NCBI RefSeq assembly: GCF_964340395.1
Contig: NC_135568.1
Coordinates: forward strand, 10,500,276 to 10,564,275
Source of the DNA: Glandiceps talaboti
Taxonomy: Eukaryota; Hemichordata; Enteropneusta; Spengelidae
Length of the DNA stretch: 64,000 nucleotides
Direction of reading: 5' to 3'
In this document: piece after piece, positions 12,301 through 27,200 of the stretch
Layout of the letters: each line of letters opens with the position of its first letter
Position numbering within the stretch: the first letter of the stretch is position 1
Program-made: the position numbers and the translations under genes
Notes under the pieces: model-generated
What the model was told of the DNA's origin: nothing
Databases searched by the model: none
Seen by the model: the letters and a program-made list of their open reading frames with translations, nothing else

Positions 12301-15300
12301 GTTGTGCCAGTGCATGTAGCATGCGCAGTATTAGTCAACATGTCCGCAGAATGTAAAAAGTTAGCTGAAACGTCAAGAATATAGACCGATTTCCACTTTA
12401 AAATAACTGAGGAAGCATTAATCCAATCAAGAATGATGCAGTTGTAGTCTGTTACATAGAATATGCTCAACTTTCAAAGAGGTGACGGATAGTTGTCTAC
12501 CAAAAAACATGGTTTAAAAATGTGCTCCCGGATCCTGAACATATTTTAGATGGAAGCTTTATAGCGGGTGATCTGTAGCAGTTGCAGTGTAGTGAGAGTG
12601 ATATAGCAAAACGGCTACAGTACTACATCTAACAGACTGCAACAAGTCTCTGGGGTACTGTCTTCATGACCTACATGTAACTCAAATATTCTGTACATGC
12701 ATGTATCCAGGTAATATTAGTGGTATAAAACCTATATCAAATTATTTCATTTCAATTTCGAGATTTTTTTAAAGGAATAATTAGAAATTAGATTAGGGTT
12801 AAAAATCTTCTTTTTCTTTCTTTTCTTTTATTCATTGTTTGTTGTTGTTGTTGTCGTCGTTGTTGTTTTTTGTTTGTTTTTTGTTTGTTTGTTTGTTTTT
12901 TGTTTGTTTTTTTGTTGTTGTTTTTTTTGGGGGAGGGGGGTGGACAATCATTAGTGGTCCACAGCAAATCCATATGTTAGTAAATATCAATGTTGCATTC
13001 CTTTTATCGACAATTTTCCCATCACTTTTGTCTGCAAATTTTTAAATTTTTAAATTTCTAAATTCCCATCAAGTTTAAAAATATAAAAAATGTCAACTAA
13101 ATTTTCCTGCAGCTAATATGAAATCTGAATCAAGAATTCTTAATACTTTTTTTCTAATGCATTCTCTCCAGCTCTGGAAACAATATGGACTTATTAGAAA
13201 TTGAATTTAGTGGTCTGAAACGAAAATTTCGTGGTCACTCAACTCAAATCAACTAGCTAAATGAAAGTACTTCAATCTCGCTTTCAAACTCATATACATA
13301 CCCAATGAAAAGTCTTCATGTCAGACGATAGGAATTTTCAATATTTCATGGCTAATGACTTTATACATTCCATTTCCCAGTAGTTTCTATGAGTGAATTA
13401 ATTACATCCAGGATGTTCCAGGTGTGGTTATTCTATTATTATTCATAACATCCCTTTTGTATCAAGGACTTATTTTGTTATAAGCACACACATTGTGACA
13501 TACTTTCCGCTATTAAATAATTCTTCAGACAAACTAGGATACAGAATCAAAATTTTACATTCCCATTAGCAAGCCACACTGAGCATGCTCAGACACACAG
13601 GATTATGGGAATATTTGTTCAGGTGATACCTGATGTGGGTTGTTGATCAGAAGGATACCTTTCTGTAAGGGTGTGGGTAACAAGAGTTTAAAATGTTTGT
13701 GGTCGTAAACAACATGACAAGCTTGCTCACAAGAATGATTGATTCATGTGTTAAATTGACTGACTGATACCACACTTCCCATAATGTATCATTCAAGATG
13801 GTGAGTGTGCTGGCACATTTAAATGATTGTTTCAATTCAAATAGGTTTCAGTTCAATATTACACAAGTATTTCATAATCTATTGAAGACCAGTGTTGTAG
13901 TGTGATGGATGGCATGACTACTGAGTGTGACCTTTGACACTTGGCCTATGAATACACTTCAAAATACTTAAAATAGTTCCAATCTCTCTCGCGTTTGTGC
14001 AATGTGGGTCAGTTAAACTTACAATAAGTACTTTTAGTATGACAGCAGCAAGTTATTTTTATTTTATCAATCCTTGCAGGGAAATGTAATTCAAAAGCAG
14101 TACATTTATTTTCAATGTGAAACAAAAGAGTGTTTTAGCTAAGGGTAAAGTAGGTAAAATCTACCGGGGTTCCCATGTCATTTTAAGTGGGTTCCCAAAC
14201 AAATTTACCATTGACTCTATGGGAAACACTCTGCCATTTTTACTCCTTTCTGTTACTAGGGTATTCCAACCTTATCAAAAACACTGAATCTTTATCAAAT
14301 CTTTTGGACAAAAATCATCAAAGACAACATCCACACTAAATAAAATAAAATGAAAGGATATGTAAGACTTGTGTCACCCTTGGATTTCCAAAAGCGTAAA
14401 TTGAGCTTGTGCTTTCAAAATCATAAAATCTACGTACATGTAGTTACACAATCTCAAATGTTGTCTTCAATATCGTAATAATATCAAAATTATATCTAAA
14501 ATGCAAACATATCGTATATGCTTTACAAATTCCCAACTTCAAAACAGTCTCAGAAAGCCATGAATTTATAGTCATTTTGTCTACAATTATGACCTTTTAA
14601 ACAAATGAAGTGATAAATCTGAATATGCAAATTTCAATGTATGTTTTATGATATTTGAATGCTCATATAAATGCCACAACTTACAGTAAAGGTAAGTCAA
14701 TAATTTATCATTTAGACACGAAATAACATCATTTTTATGAATTGTGTGTTAAATAGAACAGTATGATCTGAGAACAGGGGGTTAGTAACCCTCAGCTCAC
14801 TTCATTATGTCACAAAACAAATTGTGTTGACTTTACGTGGGTTTATGGCATTCCACTGGTCAACTTGAGTTCAAGCAAGCATATGTTGATTTCACTCCAA
14901 AATACTTGAATTGTATGCTTTGCAATATGTATAGCTAGTTAAACAAAAGATTTTTTTTAAAACCACAGACCACTAGTCTAGTGCTACCATGCATCGAATC
15001 TCAAGATATGAAGAGATGATTTGATACCATGTGTACAACCCAACTGCACTACAGACCACAAGAGTTGCCTTTTTATTGAACTCTCAGACATCATTGTAAT
15101 CTTGAAACCTTCCTGAACATGTGTTCAACTTCCACATGTGATTCCTTTGCTGACCATTACATGTGTAAATAACAAGTATGTTCTATACTGGGGTAAAAGC
15201 CAGGAATGCTCAAGGTAAAATACCACAACGTAAATTGAGCTTGTGCTTCTAGTTCTATGCCAGTCTACAGACCCTTGACTACATGTAAAATTATGTCAAA

Positions 15301-18300
15301 TAGTTGAAGAGGTTAGACGACACTCAGTGGTTCGCAAACAGCACTTTCAATCTATGTTAGGGTCACCCAATGGTGTCTTTAGAGAAACACATTAATATTA
15401 TTTATGATGTACAGAAAGCACCTACATGTACATGACACTTGCTTCATATCAACTTTAACAATATATAGGCACTTAAATCCCACTACCACCAAATTCAAAT
15501 AAATTATGCAATATTTCTATGATTATTTTAGTTCAAAATAAATCTTATCCTCACTTCTGGTTAAGAAGTTTTCACAATAGCACTCCTAGTGGTCAAACAA
15601 TATAATCTTTTATTTTCCATGGTGTTTTAATGGTATGTTCATTTGATGCAGTTGATACTTTCAGACTATGGTGGGGTATACGGTTGGGTTATGTAAAAAG
15701 CCATCACAAAGCAACAGGTGTGTTATACAAGTTTCACTTTCAATGATTATAATCCGACTCATCTTGTACATAATTTTTTTTTTGTCTTGAAATTGAGTAG
15801 ACTGTAAAATACATTGCTGGGAGAGTCTTCATCATCTCCTCCCCTTGAAAGGGATGATAACACCACCCACAACAGCTGATCTTGCAGTGAAGTTAGAAAT
15901 CGATCTGCTGTTCTTTCGGAGTATTTGTTGCATCAGGAAACCATAAAATGAACAGTACATGTAACTCTTGCAGCTTACATCCCAATATAGGTATACTTTG
16001 GTTATGTCTAATTCACATTCATGAACAGCTGTACTGTATGATGCATACCCAGCTGCTCATACCTGTCTCAGTACCTAACAGTACACAAAGGAAGCCTATT
16101 GGAAATGGTTCAGCACAAGGGAAACTCGCTGGCAAAAAGGCTGATGATGTCTAGAACTAGATATATGTGATCAAGAGGACAATGGCCTTTGGCTGCTTTC
16201 TTCCTCTATGGAGAAACAAGACAATCACCATGACAACGATTTACGTCACTCCATTTCTTCCCTTTCAACAAATCTGCAGTGGAAAATGTATGCCACGCAG
16301 ATTTGAAATGAAATCAAAATAAAAACACTGTGGTGTACATTAGCCAAAAGATGCAACCTGAAAGTTTTTTATCATCAGACATGAACAATAAATAAAACAG
16401 TTGCAGGTTTTTAAGATGACAACTATGATAGTCTATCGTTGAGTCTACATACAGACATTAAAAATTTCAAACTAAACGTTCATCATTTGACTTACATTAT
16501 AAAGTAAAATAAGCATTGAGACATGAATAATGAGAAGTGTTTGGAGTTTTTCATATCCCTCCTCTCTCGTTTAACGATGTTATATTGCTCTATATCCTAT
16601 ATAGGACCCTGGACAGTGTGTGCTCAACACCAAACGGCATCTGATGTGTTTACTAGTACTTAATTCATTCTCCTTCATTTCAAAATCTATAGTGACTGTT
16701 CAAAAGTGACCTATTCATAAACTTGACCACTGGGTGCACCAATTTTGTCAGCTGATAGCTTTGGGTATATTGTCAGGATGATTTTGAGAAATACCAACTT
16801 GTTATATAAATTTGCATAAACCAGAAATTGATTGTTTATTGGTTGGTTGGTTTATTGACTGATTGACTGCCAGTCTGTCTATTTGTGTGTCTGTACATGC
16901 ATGCAACCCTTCAGAGGCCTTTTGCAATGTGTCATCTGACTGACTGATTATGCATGCATGCAAGTCAACCTAAGACCTTTTGCAATGACTATGTATGTAT
17001 GTATGTATGTATGTATGTATGTATGTATGTATGTATGTATGTATGTATGTATGTATGTATGTATGTATGTATATTGTATGTATGCACGTACGCACACACA
17101 CGTGCGCGCGCACGAGCACACACACACACACATACACAAACAAACAACCCATCTGAGGCCATTTTGCAAGATGTTCCATTCTCCTTTGCCTTCTGTTTAC
17201 ACCTACACTAATGTTTTAATTTGGTGGAAGTGTCATGTTCCCCTCATTAAAGACATCATTATATTAAAATTAATCCAGCTCAACATCAACCAAAGTAGTG
17301 GTGACCTATAATACCATTGCAGCTCTGGACACTTAGCAGCTGTTGGCATGGCAACTAATGTGTAATGAGGTACATGTACACAGGTCATCCTCAAAAATGA
17401 CAAAATTATCTTGCTGCTCAAGTACATACATCTATCATATTTTTATAGACAGTACATGTATGGCCTTTCAGATAGTGTAAAGTAAATCACTTTCAGTAAA
17501 ATAAATTTCAAACAAGTACAGGAAAACAATGTTATTTACTCTTACACCATGCATAAGCCATAAATATGAAATAAATACCCTGGTCATTCTATTTCAAGAC
17601 AAACGCGCGTCTACATCACTGGTCCTGCTGTGTTTGAAATACGAGTCAAAACTTTCAAAAATTGTTATTACTAATTTATTTCCCCTGATTCTTCTTTGAT
17701 ATCACTGACATTGGTATAATTATGTTACTCTCCAATATTTTTCTTCATTCAGAAAATATTCGTGACCTAAGAAGGGCTTTGTCACTACTTGTCTAGCAGT
17801 GGCAAACCTCCTTAGGTCACTCATATTTTCCTTCCCTGAACGAAGAAAAATATTGGGGAATAACATCTAACTACACTACATTGTACAAGCATAATCTGAA
17901 CATGTGTAATTTATTACTGATATCTTCTGTATGTGCTAGACATCTCAACAAATCATAACTGGCGCTATGTAAAATCAAAATATCTTAGGAGTCAACTCGA
18001 AATATAAAGTATGCATACAAGTTGCTGAAATGACTACAAGATTATTTGTAGTTGAGACACTACTTAGTCTGGGGAGATCAAAAAGACAGTAATCCAGCAG
18101 AAAGTGTGAGTAACCGATACTACTACTAGATTACTGTGGTTATTAACAACGTCACTAACAGTTCACAACAATGATATGATACCCCCATTTCCCATAATGC
18201 ACCATTCAAAATGGCTGACAGGTCTATTCTCAATGGTGACAAAGTTTCAAAAAACAAGAAACAACATTGAAAATCTAGATTAGTGACACCTAGAGTTTGG

Positions 18301-21226
18301 CTTATATATACCACAGCAATTTTTACTTCTCTGGGCAGCCTCGTTTTCTGACCACAGTAAGTTAAGATACGCTATCATATCATCTTCACTTGAGTGTTTC
18401 CTGTACAAAGGTTTTCAGCTTCATTATCAGCATGCCAACATTCAATGAGGTTTAATTTATATTGTACTTGTGGTGTACAGGTACAGCAAGCAATAACTCA
18501 AACATAGCACCCTTGCTGATATAGCACAGATAACAAATTAATAAATCATCTTGTATAATACACTGTAATACTGCAGTGATTCTACTGAACGACCTTGTCA
18601 TCATTCATGATATAGTGGGGAATAACCATTGTCATAATGGTCCTGTACAAGTACAGGCTGGGGTGTGTTTCAAGTGTCAAATTAAAATCACCTGTAGGTT
18701 GATTAGTAGTGAGTGGTTGGACACAGGATAAGTGCAATTATATTACAATGGCTCTTCCTTTGCTTGTACTCTATGGTAAAACGACTCGGACCACACCTAG
18801 CCACTTTGGCAGTTTGTTCAATGACACTAGCTGATAGATGCAATTATTAAAACTATGAAGACATATGCATACAAAATGCATAGAAGTTAAATATTTCAAA
18901 TATGAGCTGTGTGACTGACAAATCTTGCTCTTTATGTACATGTAAATCTGGCAGGGAGTATTACTTTCCTGTTCAACAGTGCATGCAAGGTGCATAACAT
19001 ACACCTTTTTAACACACAATTCCAGGTCAATTTTAACTACAATGATTCTGTGTCACTCAAACACTCCTTTAACCCTGATATCATCATCACTTCACGCCTT
19101 TCACACATTACTACATAATTATACTATGACTCAGTGCAACGGATATTTTTCGACACAATTTCCGATTTTCATATCCAACGATCACTAATAAGCTAACTAG
19201 GTTAGTATGCACTGAATTTGCATGTCACAAGGTGAACAGTTGATGGTTGAGTTAACATGAGTAAATGTGTATTGTTGAGTGTATATCTCATATGTATGTA
19301 CATGTACTACATGTAGCTCATGACTAACAATGTGTGTGCGCATGTGTATGTATGTATGTATGTATGTATGTCCGTCTGTATACATGCAAGCGTCAGCATT
19401 TGTGTTAGTCTGTATGTATGTATGTATGTATGTATGTATGTATGTATGTATGTATGTATGTATGTATGTGTCTGTCTGTACACATGCATGCGTCATCATT
19501 TATGTTAGTGTGTGTGTGTGTGGATATGTGAAAGGTCTGAAAGAGAGCTACGCAAAACCTGCATTGTAGTAATTACACCACATTTACACATTTCATGAAT
19601 TTCATATGGACAAGGGTTTTATGAACACTAATCCTAAACAGTCAAAGACAGCATAATCCATTACCCCTGCTTCTTCTTCTATATTCTCACATGTTTTAGA
19701 ATGGTATCAAAACCACTGTAATAGTACTATAGGTGAATTAAGAGTATAAAACACGAGACTAGTATGCATTTTTCATTCTATCCAAATGATCATGTGGACA
19801 TGTATGTAATTTCAACCTATCTGGCTATCAACAGGTATTCAGTAAAATACACACAAAAAACCTGTCACTTCAATATCTGAGCATGAGATTTCATGTACAA
19901 GGGTCCCATGTTGTTACCATATATGGCAATACATGTCTACAATTTGACCTTTGACCTATACAAACAGAATATCATTTAAATACAAGCAGAATATCATACA
20001 TGTAAGTGAACCACTGGCAAAGGAAAACCCGTCCCTAGTGTTTTCTACTTGGCCATCTCCATTAGACAAGATTATCATTTCTACACATGAATATGTCATT
20101 GACAAATCAAGAATAGCATTTTGGATCAGTCTACTACATTTACATTGCAACAACACTAACATATGAATATGTGCTTATCCAAAAGCAAACATTCCTTTTC
20201 TCTAACCCCCTTTCATTTTATTATTTGCATTACCTGAAATTAATCAAGTAACAAAACTTCACAACAATCATCTAATTACACCAAAGTAACTTAGTGTTCA
20301 TATCTACCCTAGTATTTATAAATGGAATTAATTTTTCATAATTTTTGTTTCCATTTTCGATATATAGAGGGTGTTGCACTAATTGAAGTCTGTTGATGAA
20401 CCCTAGCATCCCATCAATTTCATATTTGTTGACAAGTGAAATGGCCCAGATCATTTATTGTAATGTTTACAATATGCATTACTTAGTAATGTTTACACAC
20501 GGATAGAAGACAATAAACAGAGTAGACATTATAATTCAACCAGCTAATAAGGATTAAAATCTTTCCAGGAAAAGATTTACTATATTTTTCAATGGGTATG
20601 TAGTATTTTCAATGCATAAATTTAAAATGTGCATATGTTGGAGTTTAAGTACAGACTTTATAGACTATTTTTTCTTCAACTTCGTCCATATTAAAATATG
20701 TGAATCCCTCCTCATCCCATGGTGCAAATGTACACTACCAATAATTTCCACAATGGTGTTGTGAGCAGACTATAGAAACCTGTTGTCATGTTCACCATTT
20801 TTTTTTATATTTCTCGCAGTATGAAAACATTTGCGTCTCACACCCCATGGTGCAAATGAAGGCTAGCAATAATTTCCACAATAATTTTAGATTTTTATTG
20901 TGTACAACTAGTTGACACATAAATCTGTCTCACTTGTGTGTTGTCATGCTGACCTTGTTTTTTATATTTCTTACAGCTGCCAATATATAGGGCATCAATA
21001 ATTTCCACAATAATTTTAGATTCTGTAAGATGAGTTAACAGAAAAACCTATCTCTTTCTCAGGTTTGTTGTCATAATGACCTTTTTTTATATTTCTTGCA
21101 GTAATCATATCTCCTACATCATGCAAAAACTGTTCATCAATAATTACCATACTCATTTTCTATTTTGTACTTCTAGCTGCTATATAAGCCATTCTCACAG
21201 GTGTGTTGTCATATTGACCTATTATT

Positions 21227-21263
<37 letters not shown>

Positions 21264-24200
21264 TTTCTTGCATTTTAAAAATATGTAATTGCATCTCCCA
21301 CCCCATAGTGTAAGCATAGGTGGCTAGCTGATATCAATAATTCCCATGGTCTCTTGTGGCATGAATTTCCTGTTATTGCTATGTTGTAATTGAAACCTAT
21401 TCCATAGTTATTATCAGTGAAAATAGGAAAAGACAGGCAAACAGTGCAAAGTTATGTGCTTACATGTACTTGTATATAACATGCAATATTTAACAATATC
21501 AGTAGCTTGATAAATTCTTTAGAAAGTATTCACCATTATTTCTACAGATTGGATTTCTCTGGAATTTAATTTCTGTAATGATCAGTATAATATGACCTTC
21601 TTTGTCATACTTAACAGAAATTTAACAACTTTCAACATCCTTGAAAAATATCAATAACTTTAATGTCAAACTTGATATCAAAATGGTCTTGTTATGATAT
21701 GATTTCCTGTAAACGTACCCATTTTCCCTCTGACTCGATCATTATCCCTGTCCCATGTGGATTGTTTTAGTTAAAATCAGTTCAAAACCGTTTTTTGTCT
21801 CCATGAGAACATTGACCAACGGGGGAGATAGTTGTCACTTGAATATACACTGGGTTTCCCACTAAAAATGATTTTGTACTTCATCTGGTTCTTAGCTTAA
21901 AAATTTGTTTTTACAAAAACATGTTTCGTTTAGTTTATTGTACAAGATAAGATGGTGTCTACTGTTAAGATCGGCCCTAAGTGTCAAAAACATTGACACT
22001 TATATGACAGTACATACATGTTTTATGGTTCACTTTCATACCTATTTGTGATCAGAAAAGTAATTTTGTATGTCATCACTTACTCATTACATTCCATCAA
22101 ATAATCACATTATGTAGTTTGTCAGAAACAAGAACCAGAATGGACATTATCATTTACATATGCACAACCACATGTGATGCACCCTCTAATGATAGCCAAA
22201 TTTTGTTGTTGTGAGTCAAAATGGCATTTCTTGTGAGTCACCACATAGTAAGAGATAGGGGAACATCAAATGTTGGTGCGTCACTAGAAAGTGTGTGCGT
22301 CAGTGGCGCATCAAATTGGCTTAGTGGGCACACTGACCACAGGTCTGTTTCAATTTCCGTAATCAACTCATACTATGATAATTTATCCAGGTAGTTCACA
22401 GATATCAATTTTTGTACCATTAATAACCATATCATCTGTGTTTCCAATATAATTGTACCTTGCATTGAGAGATGTATTACACTACCCTGTATATTCTTTG
22501 TTCATAACATACATGTATGCATGATGTGAGATAATGATGTAAATTCATACTGCACTGCACGTCGTGTCTCGGCTTGCTAAATACTTCATTACTTTTGTAT
22601 TCATCTCTTAGTCCCCTTGTTTTTTGTTTCATTATTTATGTATTCAACTCTTCCTCCTGTTTGTCACTTCACTAATTTATACTCCATTCACCTCTCCCCT
22701 TGTTTGTCACTTCACTAATTTATATTCCATTCACCCTCCCCCCTTGTTTGTCACTTCACTAATTTTGTACTCCACTCACTCTAACCCTTTTTGTACATTT
22801 CACTAATTATTTATTCCAGTCTCTCCATCCCCATCTTTTTCATTTCATATGAAAATAGTGGCACATTGTAAACTGGAAAATTAAGAGTTATTTTTGTCAA
22901 ACAGCAGTTCAAAACACATGCATACATGTTTTATTACCAATATCAGTCACTAACTGATGAGGTACATGTAAGTGCATGCAACACCCCAATACTTATCTTA
23001 TACATTATTATTTACAGCTTTACAAAAACACTGCTGGAGAAATGGAATGCAGGTAAATAAATTATACATACATATTGTTCCGTTCTCTGACACATTGTTA
23101 CTGTGTCGAAAGTTCATACTGTCTGGGTTTGCTTCTATTTTTCAGTTCTAACATGTATTATTATGTATGACTGACAACTACTTGACCCAGCCATACAACA
23201 TATCTATTACAAAAGCCTTTTTGTAATCTTATTTGCATACTAACTAAATCTGTCAAATCCTCCACGTGGGCAAATTAGTTTACTCACATCCCCTGCATTA
23301 TTTAACGCAATAAAATTTTAGAGCTGCTGATATCGAAATTTACAAATTAGAAAATCGTCAAAAATTATAAGTAAGTTTGAAATACTATATCAAAGTGAAA
23401 TACACCATTGATTTTGAGTTGGGTTCATTTGTCAATGATTATTTTGCTGCAAGCTGTCACATTTGTAATAAATACAGTTTTCCTAAAAGATTTCATACCC
23501 TTTCTTATAATGCCACAATTTGACACTGATGTGGTCACCAACCACAATCACATTTTAATATCAGACAGTTCTGTCATTTTCATTTTATGTACCAAATTAT
23601 ATTTTGATAAAGCCCTTTTGTTTCCAGATAACATTTTGACTTCAATATGCCTCTTTGGCATTATTACTAGTATTTAGTTGTGTCATTAATCTTTATGGGA
23701 GTAATTCATAAATGTCGCAATTCAGATTAAATCTAAAAACATTAAACATCATACACATCTGTGGTGGTCTTGCAGTTAATATATAATGTTATGCAAAGTG
23801 GACACACACTTTCAGCCTTTCCATGTGTGATGTGTCTCTTGCCCAATACAAATACAGCTATAATGGTATAAAACAATACTTCATATTCCTACCCTCCTTT
23901 TTACAAAGATTCTAAAACATTTAACACATACAAGCTGTATTTAGAAACTGTGCAATCTTTAACTTCATAATTTGGACAAAGGAACACGCCTTATAACATA
24001 CTGAACGTGGTATTACATGGTTTCATGTCATGATTATGACCCTTGACCCAATCATGGATTCAAATGAGATGTCATCAATCAGGTGCATCTCTGGATGCCT
24101 GAAGTCATACCCACAATGCATCTCATTTTTCAGTTGTTCTCCCAAGCATATATACCAAGGTACAAAGGACATATGGCAACACAAATACCGAAATATCAGG

Positions 24201-27200
24201 TTTTACAAAATAATGTAAGTTCTCTCTGAGGAAAAAAAAAAAGTATGGATGATAAAAACTAAATCACCCTCTACCTAGAGTTAAGACTGGCAGAAATTCG
24301 GACATTTGAATATCAAAGGTCTTACTTGTCCACATGATCAATGACTTGGCCTGACCCAGGGGTACATGGTTGTGTCAAATTCATGCACTGAAATATAGCA
24401 GAGCTGTTCCACTAATACTGAACATTATCAATCTATCTGCTGAACTATGATATCCAAGCTTGATAAATTCAGGAAGGACATTAAGTTAAGACAATTACAG
24501 AGGTATTTGAAAATCTCTAATGGGTTTTTTCCTTCAGCCACCTTTGAATATAACTATAAGATTCAGGTACTTTACATTTAGGTTTTTGTTTGATTAATTG
24601 ATTGATCAATCATAATTGTCTGATATAGTTTCTAATAAATCTTGCAATAAGACATGCGGACAGTTCATATCAGTACTACTTGTTGAGTGACGTGTTGTAG
24701 AACCTATCTAGGACACCTGTGTAGCTACATATACATATACATGAATGAAAGGTCTTGTATACTGAAATATATGCAACTACATATCATAATTCTGTGATAA
24801 CAGTTTCAAATAAATCTTGTAATTACACATAGACATGGTAATCATTATCAGTTCATGTCAGCACATTTAGTTTAAGAGTTGAGTTGTAACCCCTCTTATC
24901 TAGGACACCATGTGCATGCATCTATGGCAGGTCATTCCACTTGTGACCTCCAGCCATCCAACAAGGACACAGCATGTCACTGTCAGCTATTCACTTCTCA
25001 GTACATGTAGTACAATAGGGATATTGGTAGCATCCAGGCACGACGTTGACATACATTTGAAGACATACTTGCTGATAAATTTGAACATCCTTTCCAAATA
25101 TTGAAATTGGGCCCAAACAGGTATTGCTGACACTGAAGTCAATGACTTGTATATGGTACAAACTTCATACTTCTATTACCCATATACAGTACTTAGTTAT
25201 TGAGAAAACTACTAAAAATCACATCAGCTTGCATAGGTCATTCTGATACCCAGACAGAACACTTTATATGATAATTGATTCATAAAACTAAACCTTAATT
25301 ACACCTTTTCATATTGAAAGGTCACACACATAATTTACACTACATACTTCCCCATGTCTGTGTTATGTCACAGAGAATTGAATGAGGAAGTGCTTTTGTG
25401 TTCATTTTTATGTACATGTAGATTTGTGTAAATGTACTTTTCCACATATCCTTGGGACAGTTCATCGTTCCATCTTGAGAAATCATTTGTTTATAATTCT
25501 TTTATCCATCAGTTGACATAATGTCTGGACTCAAATTGCTTTCACATTTTTAAATAATTGTTTACTCTAGTCTAAGGATTTACATTTACATAGTCAGGTG
25601 CACACACTAGTTGAAAGTAAACATAAAATGTAAGTGCCTTTTGTTTTCCATAGCCAAGACTTCATGATATATGGTGTATTATCCTTGAGACTGATAATCC
25701 TATGGGGGGTGGAAACTAGGTAGATGGTTGCGAGGTCATTGGCTAAAATCAACATAAATCTCCTTAGTTAAATAAGAAATGAACAGCTATAGTCTAGTTC
25801 CTGTACAATACAAATTACTATCACTACGATCATCTCCACTCACTACGTCTAGTCAAAGTCCAACATTTTACCCCATATCTGGCTAAACCCCATGCTGGGC
25901 AATGGGTAAAAAGCCCATGTGACGTCAGCATAGTAATCCATCACAAATTGGTTTACTTCCTTCAGACAATTGCTCAATGACATTAATGTTCAATCAGTAT
26001 AGCTGTTTTGGCTAAAATCAAGGTGGGGACGTGATAACATTATCACGCTTATATGAATACTGTCGGAGGTGGCACGTACGTACAGATGGGACAGACGGAA
26101 CCAAATTTAATAGCCCCCACTCGCAGTGCTCATTGGGGGCTAAAAATCAAAGTATAACACACATCACATAACTACAAATGAATATTCTTTTGTATGTACA
26201 TGTATATCAAAATTATTTGTACCTCAAAATTTCCTATATTGTCAAATGTTAAAAGTCATATTAACACAATGTTTGCAGGTTCAAAGTTAGCTATAGTCTA
26301 GTGCACATAAATAAGTATTGAAGTATAGCATCTAGACTACCCAATTTATAAGGTGGTGGTCTGAAAGACCAATGGAAATCAATAGAAAATTGTGGCTGAA
26401 AGAGTTCACTTGGCTAAACCTGATTACCAAGCACAGACATTGAATTCACATCCTGGTTTGTGATGAAAAATGGTATACATAAATTTTTTTAGTTCATATC
26501 CTGACACCACTTTGTGTCTGAAGGTAATCCATTCTTTTGTTATAATGCTGTCTTTATCTCAAAGAACAATATCCTGGCTTTTTCTCAATTTGCCCCTTCC
26601 CCACTATTGCTACCTAGAAATTAACATAGAGCTAATACATGATTATCTCCAAGTCTTCCCTTTTTTCGTTAACAATGTTTCACATCAACACATACACAAA
26701 TTCTATCAAATAAGAATGGTAATTCATGAATTTCAAATTATGTGTTCAAATTACTTGCTGGAACATGAATTCTACACACTAAATAATATGCCAGACCTCA
26801 TGCCACGCGAGTGCAAATTTGGTATACTTTGGTATCTGAATGAATGAATGAATGTCTGTGGTGTTCTCTGTGGCTCTACTTCACTTGCTTTGCTGCTTGC
26901 ATTAGAACGTATTTCAAAAAACACCCACGAATGTGAGCAAATACTTTCCCCCACCCCCACCCCGCCCACCCCACACTGCCATCTGATTCCATATATCATG
27001 GAGTTTTATTACTATTACCATGCTGATGTGAAATGTCAGTAAAGAGTCCTGGGAAGGATAGATGACTTTACCTGTTTGAAAACCTTGAAACATACACAGA
27101 TCAGCCTACAACTTTTAACAATGTGACATTTCAGTACTGAAATGTTTGCCTCAAACATTGCCTCTTCTGCAACTTTTTTCACCTGAAAACTTAACAATTG

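Noticed and set aside
26470-26847. 125-codon plus-strand open frame
   Set aside because: AT-rich chance frame in the LARP4 intron, low-complexity hydrophobic composition, no family resemblance.
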